From G963720475 sp963720475 (GTDB taxonomy: Bacteria > Actinomycetota > Thermoleophilia > Solirubrobacterales > Thermoleophilaceae), in NCBI GenBank assembly GCA_963720475.1, contig OY970394.1, positions 62,001 through 126,000 on the forward strand: 64,000 bases of DNA, read 5' to 3'. Shown one piece after another: positions 35,883-43,981 of the stretch. The notes below the pieces were generated by a model, which saw nothing but the letters and a program-made list of their open reading frames with translations, ran no database searches and was not told the origin of the DNA. Every line of letters starts with the position of its first letter. Position 1 is the stretch's first letter. Both the position numbers and the translations under genes were made by a program.

Positions 35883-36287
35883 CTACTCCGCCAGGCCGAG
35901 GTCGGCGAACGCACGCGCGCGGTTGTAGTACATGACCATCTTCGTCACCTTGCCGCTCCGGACGTGGCAAACGACTGCTCCTTTCGCATGCGTCTCATCG
36001 ATCTCCAGTCCACTGTGCTTCCCGCGCCCGGTCTTTCGCGCGAGAACGAGGACCCTCTCGTCATCCAGCTCCCGGTACTCGTCGATCTCGATGCGCAAGT
36101 CCTCCCACGCGCTCAGCCAGTCGCTCCACGCCTTCGCCAGGCCGGCCAACCCCTTCCCGCCACGGGGTTCGGGGCCATCGGCTACCTCGTATTCGATCTC
36201 CGGGTGAAGCCAGTCTGCAGAGCCATAGTCACCGCGTTCCCAGGCCCCGAGCACCGACCTCAACAGTTCAACATTCTCTTGCGACAT
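35883..36287 (-). CDS. SnoaL/NTF2-like protein, MSQENVE type
   Basis: 134 residues from ATG 36287. The N-terminus is MSQENVELLRSVLGAWERGDYG. It is preceded by the GATACTGCGCG leader that recurs before most array genes (here at 36289-36299 on the plus strand as CGCGCAGTATC). The C-terminus ARAFADLGLAE departs from the array consensus. First gene of a pair with 35492-35878. Confidence 0.92.
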   Translation of the reverse strand: MSQENVELLRSVLGAWERGDYGSADWLHPEIEYEVADGPEPRGGKGLAGLAKAWSDWLSAWEDLRIEIDEYRELDDERVLVLARKTGRGKHSGLEIDETHAKGAVVCHVRSGKVTKMVMYYNRARAFADLGLAE

Positions 36288-36326
36288 CCCCGCGCAGTAT
36301 CGCGCAGCCACCATTTTGCGCCGGAG

Positions 36327-37688
36327 CTAGCGGACGGAGAAGCGGATGCCGCTGAGGCTCAGGTGTGCGCCGCCGGGGAGCTTCCCCTGCAGCCGGACGT
36401 CGCCCCCGGGAGGTTGCTCGCCCGGCACGACGTCGACGCGCGCCGTTCCGCCGGCCGCCGCCATCGCGAACGCCTCCTGGAAGAGCGGGCGGGCGTCTGG
36501 CGGGAGCGTCGCGATCACCGGCGACGGTTCACCGGCCGGCGCCTTGACGAAGCCCCGCACGCTGACGAAGCCGTTCATGTCCCGGGCCCAGGCCGCGGGG
36601 GGAGTGGAGCCACCGAAGTTCGCCCAGCCGTTCCGGAGCTCGAGCGGGGTCCAGCGCGGTTCGAGGATCACGTTGCTCGCCGCGCCCCGGTTCGTCACCT
36701 TCCCACCGACGGTCGCGCCGACAACGTTGCTCGCCGAGCCGGAGGCGAACTCGAGGTCGTGCTTAATGCGCGAGTTGGTGACGTGCACGCTCTGCCCACC
36801 GCCGGTCCCGGCCGCCTCGGAGTAGAGGTCCCCCTGGATGAAGCACGAGCTCAGGTAGATCTCCTCCGTCGCAGCGTGGCGGATCTTGATCCCCTGCCGG
36901 TTCCGGGCCGCGTCGAGCGGCGCGGGGATGAGCTCGCAATTCGTCCAGAACGAGTTGATGCACCGATCGAGAACGATCGTCTCCCCCGGGGTCCGCACGC
37001 CGAAGAACTGGCAGTTCGTAAAGAAGGTGGTGCGGAGACCGTCGGGATCCGTAGATCCGTCGAGCACGACGGCGCGCTCCCAGCCGTGAACAGGGCTCGT
37101 GACCACCACGTCCTCCACAAAGATGTGCCCGCCCGGGGTGTCCTTGGTGGAGACCGCGCTGATCGCGGGGCCGCTGTTGAAGACGGAGTTCGCGTTGCTG
37201 AGCGCCAGGCCCTTCAGGCTGCCGCCACCGTCGAACCTGACCAGAGGCCCGTCGAACTGGTGGGTGATGGTGACCTGAGGGGTCGCGGGAGGTGCCGGGG
37301 GAACGAGCGCGGGGTTCCTGATCGAACGCGGCGCGAGCCCGATCAAGTGGTGGCCGTTCAGGGCCAGCGGCCCCTTGGGCACGTAGTCCCCCGGCGCGAG
37401 GAAGACGAGACCGCCCAGTGGGAGCGCGCCGATCGCCGCCTCGATCGTCCGCCTGGGGCCCTCGCGGCCTGTCTTTGGGATCCGCCAGCTGAGGCCGTCG
37501 TTCGCGTCGTCGCCGAGACCGGGCGCGACGTACTGCACCGGCACCGACGATCCCTTCGCGTCGGCGCCCTCCGAGTCCAGCAACACGGCTGCGACCGCGG
37601 TCCCGCCGGCAGCGGCGGCAAGGAGATGCCGGCGATCAAGCTTCAGGCGCCGGTCGGATCGACCTGTCGTTTCGGGGGTCTCGGCCAC
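36327..37688 (-). CDS. Secreted beta-helix protein with Tat-like signal
   Basis: 453 residues. The N-terminus KLDRRHLLAAAAGGTAVAAVLL resembles a twin-arginine signal (RR before a hydrophobic stretch). The body has pectate-lyase-like right-handed beta-helix features (LKGLALSNANSVFNSGPAI, IFVEDVVVTSPVHGWERAVV, FTNCQFFGV, FWTNCELI). No catalytic pattern of pectate lyase is visible. The C-terminal 120 residues form a separate beta domain. Probably a surface polysaccharide-binding or degrading protein. Confidence 0.8.
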   Translation of the reverse strand: MAETPETTGRSDRRLKLDRRHLLAAAAGGTAVAAVLLDSEGADAKGSSVPVQYVAPGLGDDANDGLSWRIPKTGREGPRRTIEAAIGALPLGGLVFLAPGDYVPKGPLALNGHHLIGLAPRSIRNPALVPPAPPATPQVTITHQFDGPLVRFDGGGSLKGLALSNANSVFNSGPAISAVSTKDTPGGHIFVEDVVVTSPVHGWERAVVLDGSTDPDGLRTTFFTNCQFFGVRTPGETIVLDRCINSFWTNCELIPAPLDAARNRQGIKIRHAATEEIYLSSCFIQGDLYSEAAGTGGGQSVHVTNSRIKHDLEFASGSASNVVGATVGGKVTNRGAASNVILEPRWTPLELRNGWANFGGSTPPAAWARDMNGFVSVRGFVKAPAGEPSPVIATLPPDARPLFQEAFAMAAAGGTARVDVVPGEQPPGGDVRLQGKLPGGAHLSLSGIRFSVR

Positions 37689-37829
37689 CCTCGCTCCTTC
37701 CGTGGGGCGCGCGAAGCTAGCAGCCCTGAACCGAACCGGCTACCTGCCCTGATCCAGGGGACGCTTCCACAGGCGGCGTGGGCTTGTGCTTGCAGTCCGC
37801 GACGGCGGCACCTAACGTTCGGCTGACAG

Positions 37830-38624
37830 ATGGTCTTCATGCTGCTCCCACGGGGGGACTACGACCCAACCGAGTCGGGAGTGCCCTGGGCGGCGTTGCG
37901 AAGTTCCGGACTCGAGGTCGGCTTCGCCACGCCAGATGGCGCACCCGCGTTTGCCGACGAGCGCCTTGTCGAGCGCGGATTCGGACCACTGTCGCCGCTA
38001 CTCATGACGCGGCGGGCAGGGCTCGAGAGCTACAGGCGGATGGCCGAGGACCCAGCCTTCCGCTCACCGATTCGCTATGAGGATGTCGATCCGGCGAGCG
38101 TTGACGCGCTGGTGGTTCCGGGAGGTCATGCGCCCGGTATGAAGACCATGCTCGAGTCCGTCGCGGCGCAAGGGCTGGTACGCGAGGCCTTCCGCGCCGA
38201 GAAGCCGGTCGGCGCGGTGTGCCACGGAGTTCTTTTGCTTGCGCGCTCGACGGACCCGGGCACCGGACGCTCCGTTCTCTACGGCCGCAGCACCACCGCG
38301 CTGCCTGCCACGATGGAGCTCGGCGCGTGGGCGCTGACTCGCGCGTGGTTGGGCAGCTACTACCGGACCTATCGCGAGACGGTCCAGGCCGAGGTGACAG
38401 CCGCGCTGGCTCGCCCCGCCGACTTCCACGCCGGCCCGCGCCTGCCGATGCGGGACAGTGCCGCGGCACCACACCGCGGCTTCAGCGTCCGAGACGGCAA
38501 CTATGTATCGGCCCGCTGGCCGGGCGACTGCCATCGCTTTGCGGCCGAGCTGGTCGACCTGGTGCGAAGCGCGGTCGAGGAAGGCGACGAGCGCCTTTCA
38601 GAGGATGCCAGCGTCTTCCGGTGA
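37830..38624 (+). CDS. DJ-1/PfpI (class I glutamine amidotransferase-like) protein
   Basis: 264 residues. The nucleophile cysteine sits in GAVCHGVLLLA, after ALVVPGGHAPGM; the C-terminal half has an extension with HRGFSVRDGNY. It resembles ThiJ/PfpI hydrolases or chaperone-like deglycases. Immediately after the stop is a stray copy of the array's SnoaL leader on the other strand. Confidence 0.88.
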   Translation: MVFMLLPRGDYDPTESGVPWAALRSSGLEVGFATPDGAPAFADERLVERGFGPLSPLLMTRRAGLESYRRMAEDPAFRSPIRYEDVDPASVDALVVPGGHAPGMKTMLESVAAQGLVREAFRAEKPVGAVCHGVLLLARSTDPGTGRSVLYGRSTTALPATMELGAWALTRAWLGSYYRTYRETVQAEVTAALARPADFHAGPRLPMRDSAAAPHRGFSVRDGNYVSARWPGDCHRFAAELVDLVRSAVEEGDERLSEDASVFR

Positions 38625-38646
38625 CATCGCCCGCGCAGTATCGCGT
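38625..38646 (-). promoter_or_regulatory. Orphan copy of the SnoaL leader
   Basis: The plus strand reads GACATCGCCCGCGCAGTATC here, identical to the segment ahead of array genes (minus: GATACTGCGCGGGCG then ATGTC). The ATG opens only nine codons before a stop, so no SnoaL gene follows. It suggests that this ~22-bp end has been left behind by recombination 4.8 kb from the array proper. Confidence 0.6.
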
Positions 38647-38654
38647 CCTGACAG

Positions 38655-38927
38655 TCAGGCGTTAGCCACGACTTCGCCGACTTCGACGCTGTCGAGGGTC
38701 ACGCCAGGTGCGGGCTGGATCTGCTCGCTCGCGCCACGGGCGGCATCCTCGGACTCGAAGGCGATCACGGCCCGGCCTTGATCTGCACCCTCAAGCCTCA
38801 CCCAGTAGCCGCCCACGAAGCCTGGAAGCTGAGAGATCCTCGGCACGATCTCTTCGCGCAGCTGCTTCGTTACCTCCTGCGGGTCGGCGTCGCCAGAGAT
38901 CGAAACTCCCACCACAACGGCATGCAT
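38655..38927 (-). CDS. Small dimeric alpha-beta barrel protein (ABM-like)
   Basis: 90 residues from ATG 38927 behind GAAGGAGGCACCG. MHAVVVGVSISGDADPQEVTK and QLPGFVGGYWVRLEGADQGRAVI match the antibiotic-biosynthesis-monooxygenase-like fold. No cofactor motif. Could be a small oxygenase or a stress protein; unnamed. Confidence 0.8.
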   Translation of the reverse strand: MHAVVVGVSISGDADPQEVTKQLREEIVPRISQLPGFVGGYWVRLEGADQGRAVIAFESEDAARGASEQIQPAPGVTLDSVEVGEVVANA

Positions 38928-39090
38928 CGGTGCCTCCTTCGGGTTGAATTCGACGCACCCGATAGTAGGGGAATCCACCGACCTCGCGAGACGGTGTCGA
39001 AACCCGGAAACACCGGCCGGCTGAACGAGGGACCTGGGACGCTCGCCTCGCTCCTCCTCTAGGATCGACCAAGGAGACGCAAAGCTCGCG

Positions 39091-39516
39091 ATGGACCGGC
39101 CGGACACTTCGACCACATCACGGACTCACGGCAACGTGCTCACCGCCATCTCGGACGGGATGGTCGCGTTGTTGAAGGAGTACTACGGCCGCGGCCCAAG
39201 CCGCGCAAAGTCTTATTACCAGGACGATCTGGTCGTCTGTGTTCTGCGCGGGGGCTTTACGCGCGTCGAGCAGACGCTGCTCGACGGCGGGCGCGGACCG
39301 GCCGTTATCAAGCAGCGCATGGAATTCCAGGAGGTCATGCGCGACCGCTTCAACGCTGTGATCGAGAACGCGACGGGGCGTCCCGTGATCGGGTTCATGA
39401 GCGGGAATCAGCAGCATCCGGACCTGATGTGCGAGGTCTTCGTCCTCGGTCCAACGGACCTCATCAGCGAGGACGAGCTTCCGGACCCGCCGGCAGGTTC
39501 GCCTCCAGCCGCCTGA
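39091..39516 (+). CDS. DUF2294 family protein
   Basis: 141 residues. The core GMVALLKEYYGRGPSRAKSYYQDDLVVCVLRGGFTRVEQTLLDGG is the DUF2294 signature, and RVIENATGRPVIGFMSGNQQHPDL follows. Family function is unknown; members are common in actinobacteria and Gram-positives. Confidence 0.88.
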   Translation: MDRPDTSTTSRTHGNVLTAISDGMVALLKEYYGRGPSRAKSYYQDDLVVCVLRGGFTRVEQTLLDGGRGPAVIKQRMEFQEVMRDRFNAVIENATGRPVIGFMSGNQQHPDLMCEVFVLGPTDLISEDELPDPPAGSPPAA

Positions 39517-39628
39517 CACGCGCTATCCTCGTTGTCGAAGGGCACTGACCGCGGGGTCGGCCGACCGGCCGGCAATGCGACCTGACTTTCGAGGTTTTTC
39601 GCCAAGTCGCGAACCCGGAGGTCTGGAC

Positions 39629-40537
39629 ATGAAGCGCTACCAGCAGGTCTTCCACTTCGTCGGTGTGATCCTGCCTTTCGTAGGTTTGCCGGTCGCCGTC
39701 TGGCTCCTCTGGGGCTACGGGGTCTCCATCACGGATCTCGCGATCATGGGCGCGCTGTACACGGTGACGTGCCTCGGGATCGGGGTCGGCTACCACCGAC
39801 TCCTCACCCACCGCGCCTTTCAGACCCATCGCCCGCTGCGCTACATGTGGGCCATTTTCGGCTCCCTCGCGCTGGAGGGTGCGGTCCTGCCGTGGGTTGC
39901 CCACCACCGCAAGCATCACGTCTTCTCCGACGCTGACGGCGACCCTCATTCGCCGCACGGTCACGGCGACGGCCTCCGAGGCACGCTCAGAGGTCTCGCT
40001 CACGCCCACCTCGGCTGGGTCCTCTTCGGAGCCCGCCAGCAGGATCGAGACCGCTACCTGGGCGACCTCAACGAAGACCGGGGGATGCGACGGATCTCGG
40101 ACCTCTTCCCGCTGTTCGCGGTGCTCACGTTCGTCATTCCGGCCGCGCTCGGGCTGGCCCTCACGCAATCGTGGTTTGGCGCCCTCACCGGGTTCGTGTG
40201 GGGAGGACTCGTTCGCGTGTTCTTCCTGCACCACGTGACCTTCTCGATCAACTCGATCTGCCACTTCGTTGGCCGGCGGCGCTTTGATACCGGCGACGAG
40301 TCACGCAACGTCTTTTGGTTGGCCCTGCCGTCGTTCGGAGAGTCCTGGCACAACAACCACCACGCGTTCCCGACGTCCGCCCGTCACGGCCTGCTCCTGC
40401 GCGAGATCGACCTGTCCGGATCCCTGATCTGGGCGATGTCGCGGGTCGGCCTCGCGTGGAAGGTCACCGAGATCAGCCCGGAGCGCCAACGGGCGAGGGC
40501 GGACGGCGCAGGGGCGTCCATCGCCCAGCGGGCGTAG
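39629..40537 (+). CDS. Acyl-CoA (delta-9 type) desaturase
   Basis: 302 residues from ATG 39629, with GGAGGTCTGGAC before it. Histidine boxes HRLLTHRAF, HRKHHVFSDADGDPHSPH and WHNNHHAFP are those of stearoyl-CoA desaturases, embedded in four membrane segments. It introduces a double bond into saturated acyl chains. A start at 39575 would add an unconserved leader. Ends 24 bases from the convergent secreted-protein gene. Confidence 0.93.
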   Translation: MKRYQQVFHFVGVILPFVGLPVAVWLLWGYGVSITDLAIMGALYTVTCLGIGVGYHRLLTHRAFQTHRPLRYMWAIFGSLALEGAVLPWVAHHRKHHVFSDADGDPHSPHGHGDGLRGTLRGLAHAHLGWVLFGARQQDRDRYLGDLNEDRGMRRISDLFPLFAVLTFVIPAALGLALTQSWFGALTGFVWGGLVRVFFLHHVTFSINSICHFVGRRRFDTGDESRNVFWLALPSFGESWHNNHHAFPTSARHGLLLREIDLSGSLIWAMSRVGLAWKVTEISPERQRARADGAGASIAQRA

Positions 40538-40561
40538 ACCTAGCAAAGGGTGTCACTTGAC

Positions 40562-41533
40562 TCACCTGAAAGGCTCGCGCGGCGCGCAGACTGCCCGCAC
40601 TTGGAGCTGCCAGAACGTCGCGACCGGGTCGACCTCGACCGCACGCGCGTACCACTCGGTGGAGAAGAAATGCGCGAAGGCGGGGTTTGGACTGACCGGC
40701 CGGGACGCCGCGAGCACGACGTTCTCGGGCGGCCGGTCGTTCGAGTCGCGAACCTGGGCACCGCCCCCGATCACGAACTGACCGGGCGGGCACTTCGCCG
40801 TTCGGATCTTCGGGTCACCAGAGCTCCCCTGGCTGCTCACGAACACAAGCGTGGGCGTGCCGACGTAGGCCGACGTCGAAGCGGCATTGGTGACGTTTGC
40901 GCAGATGGCATAAGGCGCGACGCCCCAGTTCCGTCCCCGCGTGAGGTCCGTCTCCTGTGCGGCCACCCGAAACCCGGTGTTGAGACGCAAGACGGATTGC
41001 GCCGCGACGGTCTTCTCCGGGGCCGGCTCGTCGATCTCGAACCCGCCGCCGATCGCCACCCGGGGAGGCACGCAGGACACCTGCCTGCTCTTCGACGAAT
41101 CGTTGTTGCGGTCGCTGGCCTTGAAGCTCGAACGAGAGATCAGGACGTCCTTGAGGTAGTTCGGTCCCGGTCCCAAGGAGGGCGGCAGATCGGTCTTCCT
41201 GACGCAGAATGCCTGGGCGGTGAAGTCCCACCCCCTGCCCTCTGGGAGCGGATCCGTCTCGCTCGCGCTGGAGAGGATCACGGGGGGCATCGAGTAGACC
41301 CACAGCTTGTTGATGGCGAGCTTGGAGCTCTTCTTCGCGCTGGCCCCAGTGCCGATCGGTAGCTTGTTGGTCCGGTCTTCCAGGCACGGGAGCTGGACCT
41401 TCTTGCGATTGTCGCTCCCGAAAGGCGTGGTCATTTCGTTGACCTGAAGGTCGCGCACGTACCCCGCGCCGGCCGGCGCGGCAAGCACGAGAGTGAGAAT
41501 CACCGTTCCAGCGACCAGCATTGCGCGAACCAT
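40562..41533 (-). CDS. Secreted protein with CPPG/GGG repeat motifs
   Basis: 323 residues with signal peptide MLVAGTVILTLVLAAPAGAG. The body repeats a cysteine-containing motif (VSCPPRVAIGGGFEI..., KCPPGQFVIGGGAQV...) seen in actinobacterial extracellular proteins of unknown role. Its own start ATG 41533 lies inside a 52-codon frame that begins at the start codon of the upstream leader (41658) in another reading frame. This is one of three genes in the window preceded by that leader. Confidence 0.78.
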   Translation of the reverse strand: MVRAMLVAGTVILTLVLAAPAGAGYVRDLQVNEMTTPFGSDNRKKVQLPCLEDRTNKLPIGTGASAKKSSKLAINKLWVYSMPPVILSSASETDPLPEGRGWDFTAQAFCVRKTDLPPSLGPGPNYLKDVLISRSSFKASDRNNDSSKSRQVSCVPPRVAIGGGFEIDEPAPEKTVAAQSVLRLNTGFRVAAQETDLTRGRNWGVAPYAICANVTNAASTSAYVGTPTLVFVSSQGSSGDPKIRTAKCPPGQFVIGGGAQVRDSNDRPPENVVLAASRPVSPNPAFAHFFSTEWYARAVEVDPVATFWQLQVRAVCAPREPFR

Positions 41534-41658
41534 GCCCCCAGGGTAGATGCGCGCACGATCGGAGGGCGCGCGTTGTCACGGCCGAAGGCTGAGCGCGTTC
41601 GCCATCGCGTTTCAATGGCGTTTGCGAAGGTCAGGCGCGAACGGAGCGTGGACAACAT
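41500..41658 (-). other. Out-of-frame short ORF starting at the shared leader's start codon
   Basis: ATG 41658 opens MLSTLRSRLTFANAIETRWR and stops after 52 codons, overlapping the start of the secreted-protein gene in a different frame. The first residues MLS-LRS match the true N-termini of the other two leader-bearing genes, so here the leader plus start seems joined to a gene out of frame. It may be a regulatory upstream ORF or a relic. Confidence 0.4.
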
Positions 41659-41803
41659 GTGAGCCCTCCTGGACCAACTCCTGGTGGTTCCCGTCGCTTG
41701 GACGAAACCCGTAGAGGTCAGAAGAAGGAGGCTAAGCCCGCTCGTGGCCTGCGCGAGTGATGAGAAAGCGGCCTACCGGAAAGCGGTCTATTGACCGCTG
41801 TCG
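41659..41803 (-). promoter_or_regulatory. Shared 5' leader, copy 1
   Basis: About 145 bases, nearly identical to 43244-43392 and 61307-61445. Parts in order (minus strand): hairpin GCGGTC-TATT-GACCGC pair near 41785-41800, then a region with TTTCTCATCACTCGCGC, then GGAGGC and a CGTC-GACG hairpin before the start ATGTTGTCC. It precedes three secreted-protein genes, so it likely carries promoter and 5' UTR. No known riboswitch class is recognised. Confidence 0.65.
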
Positions 41804-41880
41804 CCATTCTAGCGCCAGATGCCACGAACGGCACCGAGCTGTATCGGTTCGCCTGCGAGATAGCCGCCTTGCTTCGCCGT

Positions 41881-42078
41881 TGCAGCGTTCGCTGCACGAT
41901 TTACCGGATGAATGACTGCTGGGCTCGACGCAACGCAGGACGCCAGAAACACGAAACCCCCGGATTTCCGGGGGGCTTCGCTGATAGCGGGGGCCCGATA
42001 CGTTTCTCGCGACCACCCTCTGAGGGTCCGCTCGGTCGAAGCGGTGCTGCCGTGACTTGCGTCGGCGTTGGCGGTCCC
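41881..42078 (-). repeat. Array spacer, type A (terminator plus tRNA-fMet relic), 41.9 kb
   Basis: Starts with palindrome TGCAGCGTTCGCTGCA (41881-41896), contains the GC hairpin at 41957-41974 (CCCCCGG-loop-CCGGGGG on the complementary strand with T-rich tail) and GATAGCGGGGGCCCGATACG, then the ~70-bp element that ends at the SnoaL stop. The hairpin and GCGGGGGC are the same as those 3' of the intact tRNA-fMet. The tRNA part is degraded to GGCCCGATACG...GCGACC. Confidence 0.7.
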
Positions 42079-42150
42079 CTACTCCGACAGCCCTACGGCT
42101 TCGAGCGCCTCGGCACGATCGGAGAACTCATTGGGTGCCCCTTGTGACGC
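42079..42150 (-). pseudogene. SnoaL C-terminal relic
   Basis: Only the last ~20 codons remain (NEFSDRAEALEAVGLSE, stop at 42079-42081), without a start or body; the upstream side runs into the FG-GAP gene's 3' flank. It shows that the FG-GAP gene module has been placed where the rest of a SnoaL gene once was. Confidence 0.6.
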
Positions 42151-42166
42151 GCTCTTAACCGATGGT

Positions 42167-43243
42167 TCAGTTCCTGGACCGGCGAACCGTGATCTTGTCG
42201 CCGTTTACCGCGATCGCATCGGCCTTCCCGTCGCCGGTGACGTCGGCAAAAAACGTGCCCTTCGAACCGAAGAAGGGGTTCGTCGTCCAGCTCTGGTTTG
42301 CCGAGAACGTTGAGCCGGTGGACCGGCGAACCGTGATCTTGTCGCCGTTGACCGCGATCGCATCGGCCTTCTTGTCGCCGGTCACATCGGCAAAGCGGGT
42401 CCCCCTCGAACCGAAGTAGGGGTTGGCCGTCCAGGCTTCGTTTGGCCGGAAGCGGCTCCAAGGGTGGCGCACGACGCTGACCTTGTCGCTGTTCACCGCG
42501 ATGGCCTCCGCCGTTCCGTCCCCGGTGACGTCGGCGAAGAAGGTGCCCTTCGAGCCGACAAACGGAGGCATTGCCCTCCCTCCGTGTGGCGCGAACGCGT
42601 ACCCCGTCGACTGTCGGACGAAGACCCCGCCCCCATCGCCGCCGCGCAAGGCGCTCGAGTACTCATTGACCGCGATCGCGTCAGCTCCCCCGTCGCCGTT
42701 GACGTCGGCGAAGAAGGTGCCTTCCGAGCCGATGTACGGCTCGGTCGTCCAATACGGCTCGTTCTCCGCGAACTGCGAGCCCGTGGAGCGGCGGACTGTG
42801 ATGCCCCTCGAGCCGAGCCAGAGTTCATCGTTGCTCGCGATCGCGTCGGTCTTGCCGTCGCCGGTCACGTCTGCGAAGTAAGTGCCCTCAGAGCCGTAGT
42901 ACGGGTTAGTGGTCCAGCTTTCGTTTGCCGAGAACTTCGAGCCCGTTGATCGCCGCACCGTGACCTTGTCGCCGTTGACCGCGATCGCGTCAGCCTTCCT
43001 GTCGCCCGTGACGTCGGCGAAGAAGGTGCGCTTCGAGCCGAAGAACGGGTTTGAGGTCCAGCTCTCGTTCTGACCGAAGCGGCCTTGGGAGTTGGTTGCA
43101 GCTCCCGCGAGCGGCACGCTCGCGAGCAGGACGGCGACAGTTGCGCAGAGGGTCGTCATCGCCGTCAAGCCGCGACCCCTCAATCTGATGCCGCCAAGAG
43201 GGAGTTCGGGATCGCGAGTGCTTGAACGAAGCCTGGACAACAT
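42167..43243 (-). CDS. Secreted FG-GAP/VCBS repeat protein
   Basis: 358 residues. A signal peptide near residues 30-48 (TTLCATVAVLLASVPLAGA) is followed by about seven repeats of ~48 residues with the core TFFADVTGDGKADAIAVNG. These match FG-GAP/VCBS beta-propeller blades, whose DxDxDG-like loops bind calcium (here DVTGDGKAD). The leader's MLSRLRS start is in frame but 28 codons upstream of M29, from which the original protein probably began. Likely surface-exposed. Confidence 0.85.
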   Translation of the reverse strand: MLSRLRSSTRDPELPLGGIRLRGRGLTAMTTLCATVAVLLASVPLAGAATNSQGRFGQNESWTSNPFFGSKRTFFADVTGDRKADAIAVNGDKVTVRRSTGSKFSANESWTTNPYYGSEGTYFADVTGDGKTDAIASNDELWLGSRGITVRRSTGSQFAENEPYWTTEPYIGSEGTFFADVNGDGGADAIAVNEYSSALRGGDGGGVFVRQSTGYAFAPHGGRAMPPFVGSKGTFFADVTGDGTAEAIAVNSDKVSVVRHPWSRFRPNEAWTANPYFGSRGTRFADVTGDKKADAIAVNGDKITVRRSTGSTFSANQSWTTNPFFGSKGTFFADVTGDGKADAIAVNGDKITVRRSRN

Positions 43244-43392
43244 GTGAGCCTCCTAGACCAGCAACTTGTGGTTTCCGTCGCTTGGACGAAACCCGTTTAG
43301 GTCAGAAGAAGGAGGCTAAGCCTGCTGGTGGCCCGCGCGAGTGATGAGAAAGCGGCCTACCGGAAAGCGGTCTATTGACCGCTGTGGGTCAT
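43244..43392 (-). promoter_or_regulatory. Shared 5' leader, copy 2
   Basis: Same parts as copy 1, with the GCGGTC-TATT-GACCGC hairpin at 43370-43385 and the GGAGGCTCAC just ahead of ATG 43243. Differences from copy 1 are mostly in loops and the segment near 43265. Its left end abuts the 3' end of the SnoaL gene at 43425 within ~32 bases. Confidence 0.65.
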
Positions 43393-43424
43393 TCTAGCGC
43401 CGATTGCTGCCCGCGTGGCTCAGC

Positions 43425-43823
43425 CTACTCCGACAGCCCCACGGCTTCGAGGGCCTCCGCTCGATCCATAAAGAATTCGAGTCGGATCACCTTCTGCCCG
43501 CGAAACGTCCATACGTTGAAGAACCGCATCTGGCTGGGAGTGCCACTCTCCCGGCCGACCGCGCTCTGGCGAGCGATCACGATCACGCTGTCGCCTGCCT
43601 CGATGAAGTCATCGGCCGAAACGGTCAGGTTGGCCCACGCCCCCAACCACCGCCGCATGAACTTCCCGGGCCCTTCGGGTCCCACGTAGTAACCCTCCTC
43701 CGGAATCTCGACGACGGGGATGAACAAGGCGAGGCGGTCCCAGAGCTCCCCGGCAGCCCGAAAGTTGCCCTTTCCCCACTCGTCGTAGACCTCGCGCAGG
43801 GTGTTGACGTTCTCCTGCGACAT
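43425..43823 (-). CDS. SnoaL/NTF2-like array protein
   Basis: 132 residues. N-terminus MSQENVNTLREVYDEWGKGNF; EFIEAGDSVIVIARQSAVGRESG in the middle; ends ERAEALEAVGLSE. It has the leader (GATACTGCGCGGGCG) and a type B spacer upstream of it. SnoaL folds are cone-shaped barrels; in known members a pocket binds a hydrophobic substrate. No catalytic residues are recognised here, so no reaction is assigned. Confidence 0.92.
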   Translation of the reverse strand: MSQENVNTLREVYDEWGKGNFRAAGELWDRLALFIPVVEIPEEGYYVGPEGPGKFMRRWLGAWANLTVSADDFIEAGDSVIVIARQSAVGRESGTPSQMRFFNVWTFRGQKVIRLEFFMDRAEALEAVGLSE

Positions 43824-43861
43824 CGCCCGCGCAGTATCGCGGCTGGGCAGTCATCCCGCAC

Positions 43862-43981
43862 GGGGACTGGGTCCGGCAGAAGATCGGATCGGCGGCCCGA
43901 CGTGTCTCTCGCTACCACCCTCTGAGGATCGCCCCGGTCGCACCGGTGCCACCGTGATTTGCGTCGGCCTTGGCCGCCTTG
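43862..43981 (-). repeat. Array spacer, type B, 43.9 kb
   Basis: Minus strand order: ~70-bp element directly 3' of a SnoaL stop (ending CTGAGGGTGGT...), a tRNA relic (GGCCGCCGATC) and GGGACTGGGTC-like flank ahead of the leader. The tRNA portion is reduced to the acceptor side. Sequence of the 70-bp element contains an 18-bp palindrome around ACCGGT. Confidence 0.65.

Noticed and set aside
41659..41803. Cyclic-di-GMP, ydaO or cobalamin riboswitch
   Set aside because: The leader was compared by eye with the conserved cores of these classes and none fits; it is reported only as an unclassified shared leader.
41957..41974. Independent insertion-sequence end (GC inverted repeat)
   Set aside because: The same hairpin lies 3' of the intact tRNA-fMet with a T-rich tail, so a transcription terminator explains it. 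No transposase is seen.
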